64,000 nt of DNA, from positions 1 to 64,000 of the forward strand of contig JABMJD010000004.1 in the NCBI GenBank assembly GCA_013201395.1, in the 5' to 3' direction. The notes beneath the pieces were generated by a model. That model ran no database searches. It saw only the letters and a program-made list of their open reading frames with translations, and had not been told where the DNA came from. A program made the translations under genes and the position numbers. This document shows positions 17,465 through 29,041 of the stretch, piece by piece (position 1 is the first letter of the stretch; each line of letters starts with the position of its first letter). The stretch comes from Candidatus Syntrophopropionicum ammoniitolerans. Its GTDB lineage: Bacteria > Bacillota > Desulfotomaculia > Desulfotomaculales > Pelotomaculaceae.

Positions 17465-18415
17465 ATGAAATTTCCGTCACTTAAAATCGGGCGCCTGGTG
17501 CCCCGTTACCCAATCATCCAGGGAGGAATGGCCATTAGAGTCTCCACGGCTCCTCTCGCCACTGCTGTAGCCAATGCCGGTGGAATTGGTATAATCGCCG
17601 CCACAGGTATGTCACTGGATGAGTTGAGAAATGAAATAAGGACAGCAAGGAGCAATTCAAAAGGAATAATTGGTATCAATATCATGTTTGCTGTGCGGCA
17701 GTTCGCCGCCCTCGTGCACACAGCAATAGACGAAAAAATCGATCTAATTATTACCGGAGCGGGTTTTTCCAGGGATATTTTTAAGTGGGGGAAGGAGTCT
17801 GATACCCCCATCGTCTCCATCGTGTCTTCTACCAAACTGGCCAAAATCGCCGAGAAACAGGGAGCTTCCGCAATTGTAGCCGAGGGAGTGGAAGCAGGGG
17901 GGCATTTGGGAACCAGCCGTTCATTAGAGGAAATACTACCGGAAATTATATCCTCCGTAAAAATTCCTGTAATTGCCGCCGGGGGAATTGTAGATGGCAG
18001 TGGTATCGCCAAAGCTACCAGGCTTGGTGCCAGCGGGGTGCAAATGGCTACCCGTTTTGTACTAAGTATGGAATGTGCCGTATCTGAAGCGTTTAAACAA
18101 ATGTACCTTAAAGCCACCTCTGAAGATGTGGTACTTATCTCCAGCCCCGTAGGTATGCGGGGTCGGGCATTACTTAACCCCTTTGTCAAAAAAATATTAG
18201 AAAATAAAGCTCCAGAACCAGATGAATGTGACGGTTGCCTTAAGAAATGCTCCCGGGAATATTGCATTATCCGGGCCCTGGAGAACTCTCGCCTGGGATA
18301 TGTCGATGAAGGTGTTGTGTTCACCGGCAAAAATGTGCACAAACTTAAGGAAATATTATCGGTGCAAAAAATTTTTGATAAGCTGGCCCAAGAAGTTGAG
18401 GAGGAACCGGACTAG
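17465..18415 (+). CDS. NAD(P)H-dependent flavin oxidoreductase (FabK / nitronate monooxygenase family)
   Basis: 316 aa from ATG 17465 (AAAAGGGA upstream). A TIM-barrel FMN protein: LVPRYPIIQGGMAIRVS at the start, VANAGGIGIIAA, an FMN phosphate site in AAGGIVDGSGIAKATRLGASGVQMATRF. Family members are enoyl-ACP reductase II (FabK) or nitronate monooxygenases; sequence alone does not separate them, and no fatty-acid genes are adjacent. The C-terminus carries a CxxCxxxCxxxxC cluster (CDGCLKKCSREYC, about residues 262-274) not needed for the barrel and possibly binding a metal or Fe-S cluster. Divergent from the flavoprotein gene. Confidence 0.82.
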   Translation: MKFPSLKIGRLVPRYPIIQGGMAIRVSTAPLATAVANAGGIGIIAATGMSLDELRNEIRTARSNSKGIIGINIMFAVRQFAALVHTAIDEKIDLIITGAGFSRDIFKWGKESDTPIVSIVSSTKLAKIAEKQGASAIVAEGVEAGGHLGTSRSLEEILPEIISSVKIPVIAAGGIVDGSGIAKATRLGASGVQMATRFVLSMECAVSEAFKQMYLKATSEDVVLISSPVGMRGRALLNPFVKKILENKAPEPDECDGCLKKCSREYCIIRALENSRLGYVDEGVVFTGKNVHKLKEILSVQKIFDKLAQEVEEEPD

Positions 18416-18417
18416 AA

Positions 18418-18450
18418 CAAATCCCCTTCCTGCAAAGAAAGGGGATTTTA
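18418..18450 (+). terminator. Terminator after the FabK-like gene
   Basis: AAATCCCCTT and AAGGGGATTTT arms around a ten-base loop, followed by a T/A-rich tail. Confidence 0.8.
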
Positions 18451-18498
18451 AAATTTTGGCCACATAAACACTACTAAACATTGGGAGCTATTTGCACG

Positions 18499-19605
18499 AT
18501 GAGGGAATTTTATAAAAGGCATTGGAACCTAATTATAAACATGGGTATTCTAATAGCCACACTGGTTATCGCTGCTGTTGCCTTTAAATTGATAGTTCCC
18601 TATTTCCTGCCCTTCCTGCTCGGTCTGATATTGGCCCTGGTTATGGAACCGGTAGTTAAACTTTTTCTTCGGTTCAAAATCTCCCGTATAGCTGCCACCA
18701 GCATTTCCATGCTGGTGACTGTTGGCTCTCTGGGGGTCCTGATGTGGTATGCCATATCTACCCTCGTCTGGGAACTGGCAAAACTTATTTCCAACCTCCC
18801 TTACTTCATCGGCATACTAAAAAACAGTTCTTTCCTACTGGCACAAAAGCTACAAACAATATCTGAAGGATTTCCCCCCGAATTTGCTATACACCTAAAC
18901 AGAAACACCGAAAAGTTTTTAGATATTATATCCGAAAACCTTTCACTCTTTGCCGGAGGTACACTACACCTGATTACCACCCTGCCGAACCAACTGCTAA
19001 TTGTAGTAATCACGCTCATTGCCACCTTTTTTATCAGCAAAGAGCTACCAAAGATAAAAAAATGGTTTATTTCTTCCATGCCGGAACAGTTTCGGCGCAA
19101 ACTACGGTTTATGGCTGATGACCTTTACAAAGCATCTATCGGTTACATTAAAGCCCAGATTATCCTTTCGCTTATTTCCGCTGTGGTAGTCTTTATCGGG
19201 CTAATCATTGTGGGTGCGGACTATATAGTCACTGCATCGCTTTTGAGCGGGCTTTTTAGTCCTGTTCCCGTTATCGGGGTAGGCGCTGTTTTTGTTCCCC
19301 TGATTGTTTTCAACCTGGTGACGGGAAACACATATATGACTGTGGGGCTGCTGATAGTGTTTGCCGTGGTAGTGGCAGTTAAGCATTCCCTTGAACCATT
19401 GGTTTTAGGAGAAAATATCGGCATTGATCCCCTGGCTGTTTTGATTTCCCTCTACGCCGGGTATGAATTGCTTGGTTTTTATGGTTTTATCCTGGGCCCT
19501 TTTGTTCTCATCACCTATAATACACTGCATAAGGCAAAAGCCTTTGCCTGGCTCTCCCAGGGAAAGGATAACTGTAAGGATAGCAACGGCAGCATTCCCC
19601 TCTAG
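18499..19605 (+). CDS. ytvI: YtvI-like sporulation integral membrane protein (AI-2E transporter superfamily)
   Basis: 368 aa from ATG 18499; a GGGAG lies about twelve bases upstream and the TTG at 18481 has no ribosome binding site. The protein has the AI-2E/YdbI-type layout: two N-terminal membrane helices (LIINMGILIATLVIAAVAF, YFLPFLLGLILALVMEP), a long soluble region, then a cluster of helices with GADYIVTASLLSGLFSPVPVIGVGAVFVP and ISLYAGYELLGFYGFILGP. It resembles YtvI of B. subtilis, which is made in sporulation; that assignment rests on overall pattern. Substrate unknown. Converges on galE with only 27 bases between, and no clear terminator is visible there. Confidence 0.75.
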   Translation: MREFYKRHWNLIINMGILIATLVIAAVAFKLIVPYFLPFLLGLILALVMEPVVKLFLRFKISRIAATSISMLVTVGSLGVLMWYAISTLVWELAKLISNLPYFIGILKNSSFLLAQKLQTISEGFPPEFAIHLNRNTEKFLDIISENLSLFAGGTLHLITTLPNQLLIVVITLIATFFISKELPKIKKWFISSMPEQFRRKLRFMADDLYKASIGYIKAQIILSLISAVVVFIGLIIVGADYIVTASLLSGLFSPVPVIGVGAVFVPLIVFNLVTGNTYMTVGLLIVFAVVVAVKHSLEPLVLGENIGIDPLAVLISLYAGYELLGFYGFILGPFVLITYNTLHKAKAFAWLSQGKDNCKDSNGSIPL

Positions 19606-19632
19606 TGTACACTCCCCACTGTCTACTTATTT

Positions 19633-20619
19633 TTATTTTTCAAACCCTGCCGGATGACTGCTGTGCCAAGACCAGGCCGTTTCTATAATCGACTTCAAAT
19701 CCGCGAAGCGTGGGCGCCAGCCCAGTTCTTTCTTAATCCTACCGGATCCGGCCACTAATACTGCCGGATCGCCCGGCCTCCTGGGTCCATATTTCACATC
19801 AATCGGCTTCCCTACCACTTCTTCAGCGGTTCTTATTACTTCCAAAACACTGTATCCATTCCCGTTACCAAGATTATATACTGCCGTATCCCTGCCGGCC
19901 GCCAGGGCATCAAGAGCCAGGGCATGGGCTACAGCCAGATCGTTTACATGGATATAATCCCTAACGCAGGTACCGTCAGGGGTAGGATAATCAGTGCCAA
20001 AAATCACCAGGTTGGTCCCAGAACCCACAGCCGCTTTAAGCACCAGTGGTATAAGATGGGTCTCCGGGTGGTGAACTTCCCCAATTTTTCCTGCTGGGTC
20101 CGCCCCGGCAGCATTAAAATAGCGCAAAGAGGCATAGCGCAGCCCATAGGCACCACTGTACCAACGCATAGCTCCCTCGAAAGCCAGCTTTGTTGCACCA
20201 TATGGGTTTGTGGGCAGAGTCGGGTGCTCCTCTGAAATCGGCACCTCTACGGGCTCACCGTACACCGCTGCAGTTGAGGAGAATACAAGTTGCAACACCC
20301 CCGAATTAACCATGGCATCCAGCAAGGCCAGGCCTTTAACCACATTGTTCTGGTAATAAGCTGCAGGTTGCTGCACAGATTCACCAACCAGACTGCTGGC
20401 AGCAAAATGAACTACCGCCTCTATATTATATTTTTTAAAAGTCTCCCCGAGGAGCCTGGTGTCACCGGTATCCCCGTGAACAAATTCGATTCCGCCTACT
20501 GCGGCCCTATGACCTTTAGACAAGTTGTCCAGCACTACTACCCGGTGACCCCTGTTGAGTAACTCCAGGACCGTATGGCTGCCAATGTAGCCGGCACCGC
20601 CTATGACCAGGATATTCAC
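19633..20619 (-). CDS. galE: UDP-glucose 4-epimerase
   Basis: 328 aa from GTG 20619 (GAGGGGG upstream). The TTG frame to 20652 has no supporting site. Interconverts UDP-glucose and UDP-galactose for surface polysaccharide and galactose use. Rossmann NAD motif at the start (GGAGYIGSHTVLELL), active-site triad as S-S-T in VFSSTAAVYG, and YGATKLAFE giving YxxxK. Usual family length. It lies alone on the minus strand, downstream of a terminator that separates it from the cwlD group. Confidence 0.93.
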   Translation of the reverse strand: MNILVIGGAGYIGSHTVLELLNRGHRVVVLDNLSKGHRAAVGGIEFVHGDTGDTRLLGETFKKYNIEAVVHFAASSLVGESVQQPAAYYQNNVVKGLALLDAMVNSGVLQLVFSSTAAVYGEPVEVPISEEHPTLPTNPYGATKLAFEGAMRWYSGAYGLRYASLRYFNAAGADPAGKIGEVHHPETHLIPLVLKAAVGSGTNLVIFGTDYPTPDGTCVRDYIHVNDLAVAHALALDALAAGRDTAVYNLGNGNGYSVLEVIRTAEEVVGKPIDVKYGPRRPGDPAVLVAGSGRIKKELGWRPRFADLKSIIETAWSWHSSHPAGFEK

Positions 20620-20677
20620 CCTACCAAACCCCCTCGGATTATTTTCTTCCAATTATAACATATTACAAATACAGTAA

Positions 20678-20705
20678 TTAAAAAAAACGCCGGATTAGCG
20701 ACGTT
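20678..20705 (-). terminator. Terminator downstream of the small cwlD-linked gene
   Basis: AACGTCG pairs with CGGCGTT around a six-base loop, followed by seven Ts on the minus strand. Confidence 0.8.
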
Positions 20706-20812
20706 AATCTGTTCATGTCCACATGGCCATATAAATATATGATACCTTTCCCACATTAGGTGCCATCAGTAACCGGTAGGTCACCAACCTTCAGGCAAGG
20801 GTACAATATTAA

Positions 20813-21004
20813 TCAGGTGTCTGTTTTTTGTTGCTCATCTTCACCTTTCTTGACATAAATTACTGCCGTATGAGGTTTATATCTTGTTTCCGTATTCTGT
20901 ATAGTTGGTTCACTTACCTTAATTGGCGGTGGATAGTAAGAACTAAGGGGCTCATGAATTTTATTTTTATCCTCCCCATTCTTGACTGGCTTGCTGTCTG
21001 TCAT
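20813..21004 (-). CDS. Hypothetical 63-aa proline-rich protein downstream of cwlD
   Basis: 63 aa from ATG 21004; GGGAGG lies about ten bases upstream, and the longer frame to 21130 overlaps cwlD without any site. The protein is charged and Pro-rich (PLSSYYPPPIKVSEPT) and ends ...DEQQKTDT. It has no signal peptide, membrane segment or known motif. It begins 67 bases after cwlD and is followed by a terminator, so it is probably part of the cwlD transcript. I do not recognise a family. Confidence 0.5.
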   Translation of the reverse strand: MTDSKPVKNGEDKNKIHEPLSSYYPPPIKVSEPTIQNTETRYKPHTAVIYVKKGEDEQQKTDT

Positions 21005-21071
21005 CAAAGCCTTACCTCCCTTATAAACATTATGTTGCCCCTGCCAGAGGGGTTTATACACACATGTATGT

Positions 21072-21887
21072 TTAGGGTTCCCCCAAAACATGCCCCTCCT
21101 GCTCCTTGAAGGTCTGAATGACTCTCTCATCTCCAGATGGCCTTTGGGTGGGGGGAGTTTCTATAGCAAAATACTTCACTGTCCCCGCATATATGGCCCA
21201 GGCCAGCTTGCCCTGATAGGCCGGATCCCGTAAGAGCTTTTCCTCCGTATCATTTGAAATATATCCTACATCAACCACCACCGCAGCCATTGATGTGTTT
21301 CTGGTTGTGTAGTAATCGACTCCCACAGGGTGACTATCTGTACCTTTTAAAACATGGGCCAACTCCGACTGGATATGCCGGCCTGCTTTCTCACCCTGTT
21401 CCGCTCCCGGCTGGTAATATACCCGGGCACCGGACCGGCGGGCATCAGGAAAACTGTTTACATGAATGTTAATATACAGATCAGCCATATTATTGTTGGC
21501 TATGGCCACCCGTCGTTCCAAGTCCTCTTTCTTTTTTGCCGCCAGGCCTATTGTATCAGGATCACTGAGGTCCATGTCTGTATCCCGGGTCATTAGAACC
21601 ATAGCCCCGGCCTGGGCCAGGTTGTCCACCAACAATTTACTAACAGCCAGATTAATTTCTTTTTCCTGCACACCGGTTTTGCCAATCACACCCGGTTCAA
21701 CACCGCCGTGGCCGGGATCTACAACGATCACCCTGCTTGCCAGCACCGGAGACATTGCCGTAACAACTCCCTTCTCGGCTTTATCATTCTGTTCTCTAAC
21801 CAGCCAAAGGGATAGAATAATTAGGACAATTATGGCAACAAGAATGCGTTTTTTAATTCTAACTGTTTTTATAATCACGGGAGACAA
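21072..21887 (-). CDS. cwlD: CwlD-like N-acetylmuramoyl-L-alanine amidase
   Basis: 271 aa from TTG 21887 (AGGGGAAG upstream). One N-terminal membrane anchor (about residues 13-31) and an amidase_3 catalytic domain (about 50-245). Zinc ligands are present: His in DPGHGGVEPG, Glu in QEKEINLAV, His in NIHVNSFP. CwlD makes the muramic-lactam precursor in spore cortex. The position that usually holds the catalytic Glu (in V-E-x-G-F-L-S-N) reads VVVDVGYISND, so an Asp replaces it. Together with a 63-aa gene it forms a short transcript ending in a terminator. Confidence 0.88.
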   Translation of the reverse strand: MSPVIIKTVRIKKRILVAIIVLIILSLWLVREQNDKAEKGVVTAMSPVLASRVIVVDPGHGGVEPGVIGKTGVQEKEINLAVSKLLVDNLAQAGAMVLMTRDTDMDLSDPDTIGLAAKKKEDLERRVAIANNNMADLYINIHVNSFPDARRSGARVYYQPGAEQGEKAGRHIQSELAHVLKGTDSHPVGVDYYTTRNTSMAAVVVDVGYISNDTEEKLLRDPAYQGKLAWAIYAGTVKYFAIETPPTQRPSGDERVIQTFKEQEGHVLGEP

Positions 21888-22062
21888 GAAACTTCCCCTT
21901 CCTATTACCTTTTGTACACCGGAAATTTAAACCAGCTTGAGATTGTCCCGCATTTCATGCCGGAACCATTCTTCCTTATTATGGTATGAGGATGGGGGTG
22001 ATAATATGTACAAAACAAAGGGGCGGGGAAAATTAATGTGCAGGTAGGTAAAATTCACTATC

Positions 22063-22932
22063 CTAGGTAATCCATCTGGTTAGGAGTTGTAAAATCCAGG
22101 CCACGGGTTCCAGTACGGCCTGACTTAAAAGTGTACCTAGTAGATTTGAAATGGCCAGAAAAAAAACAATCTGCTTTAGCTCTATTTCTTTTCTCACCTT
22201 CCGGGCCACATCATCTGTCACTTTGGCCAGAATGGGGTCAACCATCATCACGTTAACGACAATAGCAGCATTTCCCACTATGGAAGCCATCAGTACGGCC
22301 GTTGAGCGGAACTCGGGGTAAAGAGCACCCGCATACAAGCCGGACAACACATTGACTGTCCACAGGCTATAGCTAGCTAGGTTCCAGTAAAGAAATCCTT
22401 TAGGAATGCTCATTTTCCTGGTAAGCAATTCTTTTAATGTATCCCGAGATGACATCCGGAACCTGAGTATCCCACTGCCTGGTTTAAACATCGATGCAAA
22501 AAAGAGATAAATCACCTTAAAAACAGAGCCTGTCTGGCCAAATGATCTAATGGCATTAGAAAAGGAAGTGACAAAACTAGGAATTACCAGCATACCTGCT
22601 ACCGTGCCCAGGGTGGCACCGAAAATAACAAAGCGAAGTTTGCTGCTCAACTCTACCAATGTTTGCTGATATAGCGGGCTTTCTATAGCGTTGTGGGGGT
22701 ATAACAACAAGGATTGACCGTAAGCCTCTTCAATAGTGCTCTCTACTGTCGAAGCCAGCAGGGGGGCCTGTAGGGTATTGGCAAAGCTAGCCGCTAGATA
22801 AACAACACTGAAAAGGGAAATAGCGGTAGCCAGATGTTTTGTCCTTACACCGGAAAGGCGGGAACTGCGAGTTAGGGTATTGATTAGATTAATAAAAGCA
22901 GTTAGCAAAAAAACAAAAAGTAAACGGTCCAC
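22063..22932 (-). CDS. amj: Lipid II flippase Amj (DUF2837)
   Basis: 289 aa from GTG 22932, GGAGG five bases upstream. Six or so hydrophobic segments and the family's signature opening (LLTAFINLINTLTRSSRLSGVRTKHLATA) identify it as Amj, the alternate lipid II flippase that backs up MurJ in B. subtilis. Other family parts are YGQSLLLYPHNAIESP and LGTLLSQAVLEPVAW. It starts 83 bases after the rpsI stop, with an intrinsic terminator between. In B. subtilis it is induced on loss of MurJ function; no such control is visible here. Confidence 0.88.
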   Translation of the reverse strand: MDRLLFVFLLTAFINLINTLTRSSRLSGVRTKHLATAISLFSVVYLAASFANTLQAPLLASTVESTIEEAYGQSLLLYPHNAIESPLYQQTLVELSSKLRFVIFGATLGTVAGMLVIPSFVTSFSNAIRSFGQTGSVFKVIYLFFASMFKPGSGILRFRMSSRDTLKELLTRKMSIPKGFLYWNLASYSLWTVNVLSGLYAGALYPEFRSTAVLMASIVGNAAIVVNVMMVDPILAKVTDDVARKVRKEIELKQIVFFLAISNLLGTLLSQAVLEPVAWILQLLTRWIT

Positions 22933-22984
22933 CGTTTCCTCCAAAAATATGGTTCACAAACAAATTATAACACATTATCGCAAT

Positions 22985-23012
22985 AAAAAAGGAAGGTTTT
23001 ACCTTCCCCTGT
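22985..23012 (-). terminator. Terminator of rplM-rpsI
   Basis: GGAAGGT and ACCTTCC arms with a small A-rich loop, then TTTTTT on the minus strand, directly after the rpsI stop. Confidence 0.88.
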
Positions 23013-23014
23013 TT

Positions 23015-23407
23015 TTATCGCTTACTAAATTGAGGAGCGCGGCGCGCCTTACGCAACCCATATTTCTTGCGCTCTTTCATGCGCGGATCCCTGGTTAGAA
23101 AACCGGCCTTTTTCAAAAGGGGACGAAGATTGGGATCAGCCTGGATAAGGGCGCGGGCAATGCCCATTTTAATTGCGCCGGCCTGGCCACTAATACCACC
23201 ACCCAAAACCTTGGCTTGAACATCAAAGCGTGATGCAGCTCCAGTCAATTCTATCGGCTGGCGGACAACCATTTCTAGTGTTTGGCGGCCAAAATATTCA
23301 TTTATCGGCTTGTTGTTAATCACTACATTACCTTCACCGGGTACAAGAAATACCCTTGCCACAGAATTTTTCCTGCGTCCAGTGCCATAAAACATAACCT
23401 GTGCCAA
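23015..23407 (-). CDS. rpsI: Ribosomal protein S9
   Basis: 130 aa. Opening [17 protein letters not shown], the [20 protein letters not shown] core and the basic C-terminus ending FSKR are typical of S9, whose tail contacts P-site tRNA. It lies 17 bases after rplM, the conserved L13-S9 operon order, and is followed by a terminator. Confidence 0.97.
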   Translation of the reverse strand: MAQVMFYGTGRRKNSVARVFLVPGEGNVVINNKPINEYFGRQTLEMVVRQPIELTGAASRFDVQAKVLGGGISGQAGAIKMGIARALIQADPNLRPLLKKAGFLTRDPRMKERKKYGLRKARRAPQFSKR

Positions 23408-23424
23408 TTATTTTTCCTCCTTCC

Positions 23425-23859
23425 CTATTGCACCTGCCTGGTCTCGGGTTTTTGTGCCTGGTGTGGATGCTCCGGGCCACTATATACCTTGAGCTTCCGA
23501 GCCATTTTTGCTCCTAGCCGATTGTGGGGCAGCATGCCTGTAATTGCTTTTTCTACAGCCAATTCAGGCCTGGTTTTCATTAGTTTTTCGTAATTTATAA
23601 CCTTAAGACCACCGGGATACCCGGAATGTCTGTAGTATTTTTTGGTTCTCAGTTTGTTCCCGGTTAATTTAATTTTATCAGCATTGACCACAATCACATG
23701 ATCCCCTGTATCAACATGCGGTGTGAAATCCGGCTTATGTTTTCCGCGCAGGATCTTGGCCGCCTCCACGGCAAGCCTGCCCAAAACCTTACCTTCAGCG
23801 TCAAGTATGTACCATTTGCGGTTTTTCATATCGCCAGGCTTGGCCATAAAGGTCTTCAT
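23425..23859 (-). CDS. rplM: Ribosomal protein L13
   Basis: 144 aa. [27 protein letters not shown] and the HSGYPGGLK and MLPHNRLG motifs are characteristic of L13. ATG 23859 is preceded by GGAGGG at a nine-base spacing. First gene of the rplM-rpsI operon, with a consensus promoter upstream. No glycine-rich leader or obvious L13 autoregulatory hairpin is visible in the short leader. Confidence 0.97.
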   Translation of the reverse strand: MKTFMAKPGDMKNRKWYILDAEGKVLGRLAVEAAKILRGKHKPDFTPHVDTGDHVIVVNADKIKLTGNKLRTKKYYRHSGYPGGLKVINYEKLMKTRPELAVEKAITGMLPHNRLGAKMARKLKVYSGPEHPHQAQKPETRQVQ

Positions 23860-23916
23860 AATATAGTATTTCCCTCCTTAGATATAAAAGGACATAGCTT
23901 AAAAGTCACAACCATT

Positions 23917-23945
23917 ATTATAATATAAGGAATTTCAGCTGTCAA
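23917..23945 (-). promoter_or_regulatory. Consensus promoter of rplM-rpsI
   Basis: TTGACA (23940-23945), 17-base spacer and TATAAT (23917-23922) on the minus strand: a full match to the sigma-A consensus, as expected for a ribosomal protein operon. Confidence 0.9.
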
Positions 23946-23974
23946 CAATAACTATAACAGGGGCTCCCGGGGAA

Positions 23975-26817
<2,843 letters not shown>

Positions 26818-26867
26818 AACCTCCAAAAAAGGTGTGTTAAAGAAGCAGCTCCTCTAACACACCCTGT

Positions 26868-27638
26868 TTATCTTCTGGTTTCACAAGTCTTTTTTATTAT
26901 TTCTGTGAAGCTATCTACCTGCAAGCTAGCCCCACCTACAAGAGCCCCATCAATGTCGCTTTTGGACATCAGCCCCGCCGTATTTTCCGGTTTAACACTA
27001 CCACCATAAAGAATACGTACGTCCCCGGCTGCGTTTGCTCCGTATTGTCCCCGCACAATTCCCCGAATGTAGGCTATTACCGACTGGGCATCCTCATCAG
27101 AGGCGCTCCTTCCGGTACCAATAGCCCAAACAGGCTCATAAGCTATAACCATTTTCCCCACTAGCTCGGGGACAAGATTGGCCAACCCTGCGGTCACCTG
27201 GGCATGCACCACCTTTTCAGTGGTACCCATATCACGCTCTTCCAGGGTTTCACCAACACACATAATCGGGGTTAGTGCATGACCTAAAACAGCTATAACC
27301 TTCCTGTTTACCTTTTCGTCGGTTTCTCCAAAATACTGCCGGCGTTCCGAATGGCCGATGATTACATATTTACATCCCACATCTTTAAGCATCACTGGTG
27401 ACACTTCCCCTGTAAAGGCTCCCGCATCCTCCCAAAAAACATTTTGGGCACCTAACAAAACACCGGAACCATGCAAATTATCGGACATTAGCGCCAGGGC
27501 AGTAAAAGGTGGGCATAGAACCACCTCCACATGTGAGAACTCGATTGCTGTTTGCGTGATAGCCCGGACAAAGGTTAGGGCTTCAGGCAAGATTTTAAAC
27601 ATTTTCCAGTTTCCTGCAATAATCGGTTTGCGCAGCAC
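26868..27638 (-). CDS. tpiA: Triosephosphate isomerase
   Basis: 256 aa, GTG start. AGNWKM (active-site Lys), IIGHSERRQYFGE (active-site His), AYEPVWAIGTG (catalytic Glu) and the phosphate loop LYGGSVKPEN are all intact. Interconverts dihydroxyacetone phosphate and glyceraldehyde-3-phosphate. It begins 38 bases after pgk and precedes gpmI by about 50 bases. Confidence 0.97.
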   Translation of the reverse strand: MLRKPIIAGNWKMFKILPEALTFVRAITQTAIEFSHVEVVLCPPFTALALMSDNLHGSGVLLGAQNVFWEDAGAFTGEVSPVMLKDVGCKYVIIGHSERRQYFGETDEKVNRKVIAVLGHALTPIMCVGETLEERDMGTTEKVVHAQVTAGLANLVPELVGKMVIAYEPVWAIGTGRSASDEDAQSVIAYIRGIVRGQYGANAAGDVRILYGGSVKPENTAGLMSKSDIDGALVGGASLQVDSFTEIIKKTCETRR

Positions 27639-27676
27639 CGGACCACCATTCCTTTCTATATTGAAAAAACAGGTTA

Positions 27677-28861
27677 TTATTTGTCCAAAAGAACTGCCAC
27701 TCCGGGAAGAACTTTACCTTCCAGAAACTCCAGGGAAGCACCGCCACCGGTGGAAATATGAGTTATTTTCTCTGCCACACCCGCTTTTTTTATTGCTGAA
27801 ACAGAATCCCCACCACCAACTATTGTGGTAGCCTTGCTACTGGCCATGGCCAGTGCAATCGCTTCCGTGCCTCTGGCAAAGGGTTCCATCTCAAAAACGC
27901 CCATGGGGCCATTCCATACTATGGTACTGGCAGCTTCCATGGCCCCTATAAACTCAGCTATACTCTTCCGGCCAATGTCCAGGGCCATCCATTCGGCTGG
28001 AATCTGGTTAACAGGTACTGTTTTCTGCTCTGCATCAGGGGCAGCTCCCGGCGCCACAACCACATCCGTGGGCAAGAATAAATTTACTCCTTTGTTTTTT
28101 GCCTTGGCCAGTAAGCCTTTGGCCAGATCAACCTTATCTATCTCCAATAGTGATTTGCCCACATCATAACCTTGAGCCTGTAAAAATGTGTTGGACATGC
28201 CGCCGCCTAGAATTACAGTGTCTACCTTATCCAGCAGGTTGGAGACAACCGCAATTTTATCTGATACCTTGGCCCCACCCATAATGGCCACAAATGGCCG
28301 CTCCGGGTGTTCCAAAAGCCGGCCCAGGATATCCAGCTCTTTTTCCATTAAAAAACCCGCCACCGCAGGTAAAAATTCGGATACACCTACAGTGGAGGCA
28401 TGGGCCCGATGGGCTGTCCCAAAAGCATCATTCACGTAAATATCGGCCTGTTCGGCCAATCTCTGTGCAAATTTTTCATCATTTTTTTCTTCTTCCGGGT
28501 GAAAACGGACATTTTCAAGTAATATTACATTGCCGGCAGGCATCCTGCCAATAGCCTCTTGTACCAACTCCCCCACACAGTCATCTATCTTTGCAACCTC
28601 CTGACCAAGCAGTTCGGAGAGCCTTTGGGCTACCGGATCCATCCTATATTCTTCGTTAACGTGTCCCTTGGGGCGCCCCAGATGGGATAAAAGAATTACC
28701 TTTGCACTATGTTCAACAAGATAGTTTATCGTTGGCAGCGCCTCAATAATCCTTGTGTCGTCTGAAACGTGGTTGTTTTTGTCCAGAGGGACATTAAAGT
28801 CTACCCGTACCAGGACCCTTTTGTCCTTTACATCAATATCCCTGATGGTTTTTTTAGCCAC
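27677..28861 (-). CDS. pgk: Phosphoglycerate kinase
   Basis: 394 aa from GTG 28861 with GGAGGTG upstream. [11 protein letters not shown], the [10 protein letters not shown] substrate loop, [13 protein letters not shown], and the [13 protein letters not shown] nucleotide site. Transfers phosphate from 1,3-bisphosphoglycerate to ADP. The 180-base gap before it, after gap, holds a structured element discussed separately. Confidence 0.97.
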   Translation of the reverse strand: MAKKTIRDIDVKDKRVLVRVDFNVPLDKNNHVSDDTRIIEALPTINYLVEHSAKVILLSHLGRPKGHVNEEYRMDPVAQRLSELLGQEVAKIDDCVGELVQEAIGRMPAGNVILLENVRFHPEEEKNDEKFAQRLAEQADIYVNDAFGTAHRAHASTVGVSEFLPAVAGFLMEKELDILGRLLEHPERPFVAIMGGAKVSDKIAVVSNLLDKVDTVILGGGMSNTFLQAQGYDVGKSLLEIDKVDLAKGLLAKAKNKGVNLFLPTDVVVAPGAAPDAEQKTVPVNQIPAEWMALDIGRKSIAEFIGAMEAASTIVWNGPMGVFEMEPFARGTEAIALAMASSKATTIVGGGDSVSAIKKAGVAEKITHISTGGGASLEFLEGKVLPGVAVLLDK

Positions 28862-28892
28862 AACTGCGACACCTCCACTCCATAGTCCCTAT

Positions 28893-28993
28893 AAAGCGCT
28901 GCAAAACAGGTCGGCTCACCCGTGCCCTAATAGCACCTTGGGGAAGGGCTGGGATCACCAGCTGGATGAACTGTCCTTATTTCACAGCGCTTT
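28893..28993 (-). other. Candidate structured RNA element between gap and pgk
   Basis: On the minus strand AAAGCGCTG (at 28985-28993) and CAGCGCTTT (28893-28901) form a perfect 9-bp closing stem around about 83 nt. Inside are at least two short hairpins: GCTGG-TGATC-CCAGC (28948-28962) and GTGC/GCAC (28922-28936). A second helix may be nested: ACAG and CTGT segments just inside the main stem. There is no U-tract, so it is not an intrinsic terminator. It does not match a riboswitch class I recognise. It lies in the gap-pgk intergenic region, about 30 bases before the pgk ribosome binding site. It could be cis-regulatory, an mRNA processing or stability element, or an independent small RNA. Confidence 0.55.
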
Positions 28994-29041
28994 TACCGTA
29001 TGTGACAACCATTTTTTTTAAAACTCCTGTTAGTCACCTAT

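Noticed and set aside
17506-18342. Long minus-strand reading frame across the FabK-like gene
   Set aside because: It is exactly antisense to a well-supported plus-strand gene, with no ribosome binding site and low-complexity S/T/A/P content.
22006-22047. 13-codon plus-strand mini-ORF with a good ribosome binding site (MYKTKGRGKLMCR)
   Set aside because: It is too short to support, has no promoter, and stands alone between two minus-strand genes. Ribo-seq would decide.
28893-28993. T-box or known riboswitch in the gap-pgk interval
   Set aside because: I looked for the T-box AGGGTGGNACCGCG and for conserved cores of common riboswitches and did not find them on either strand.
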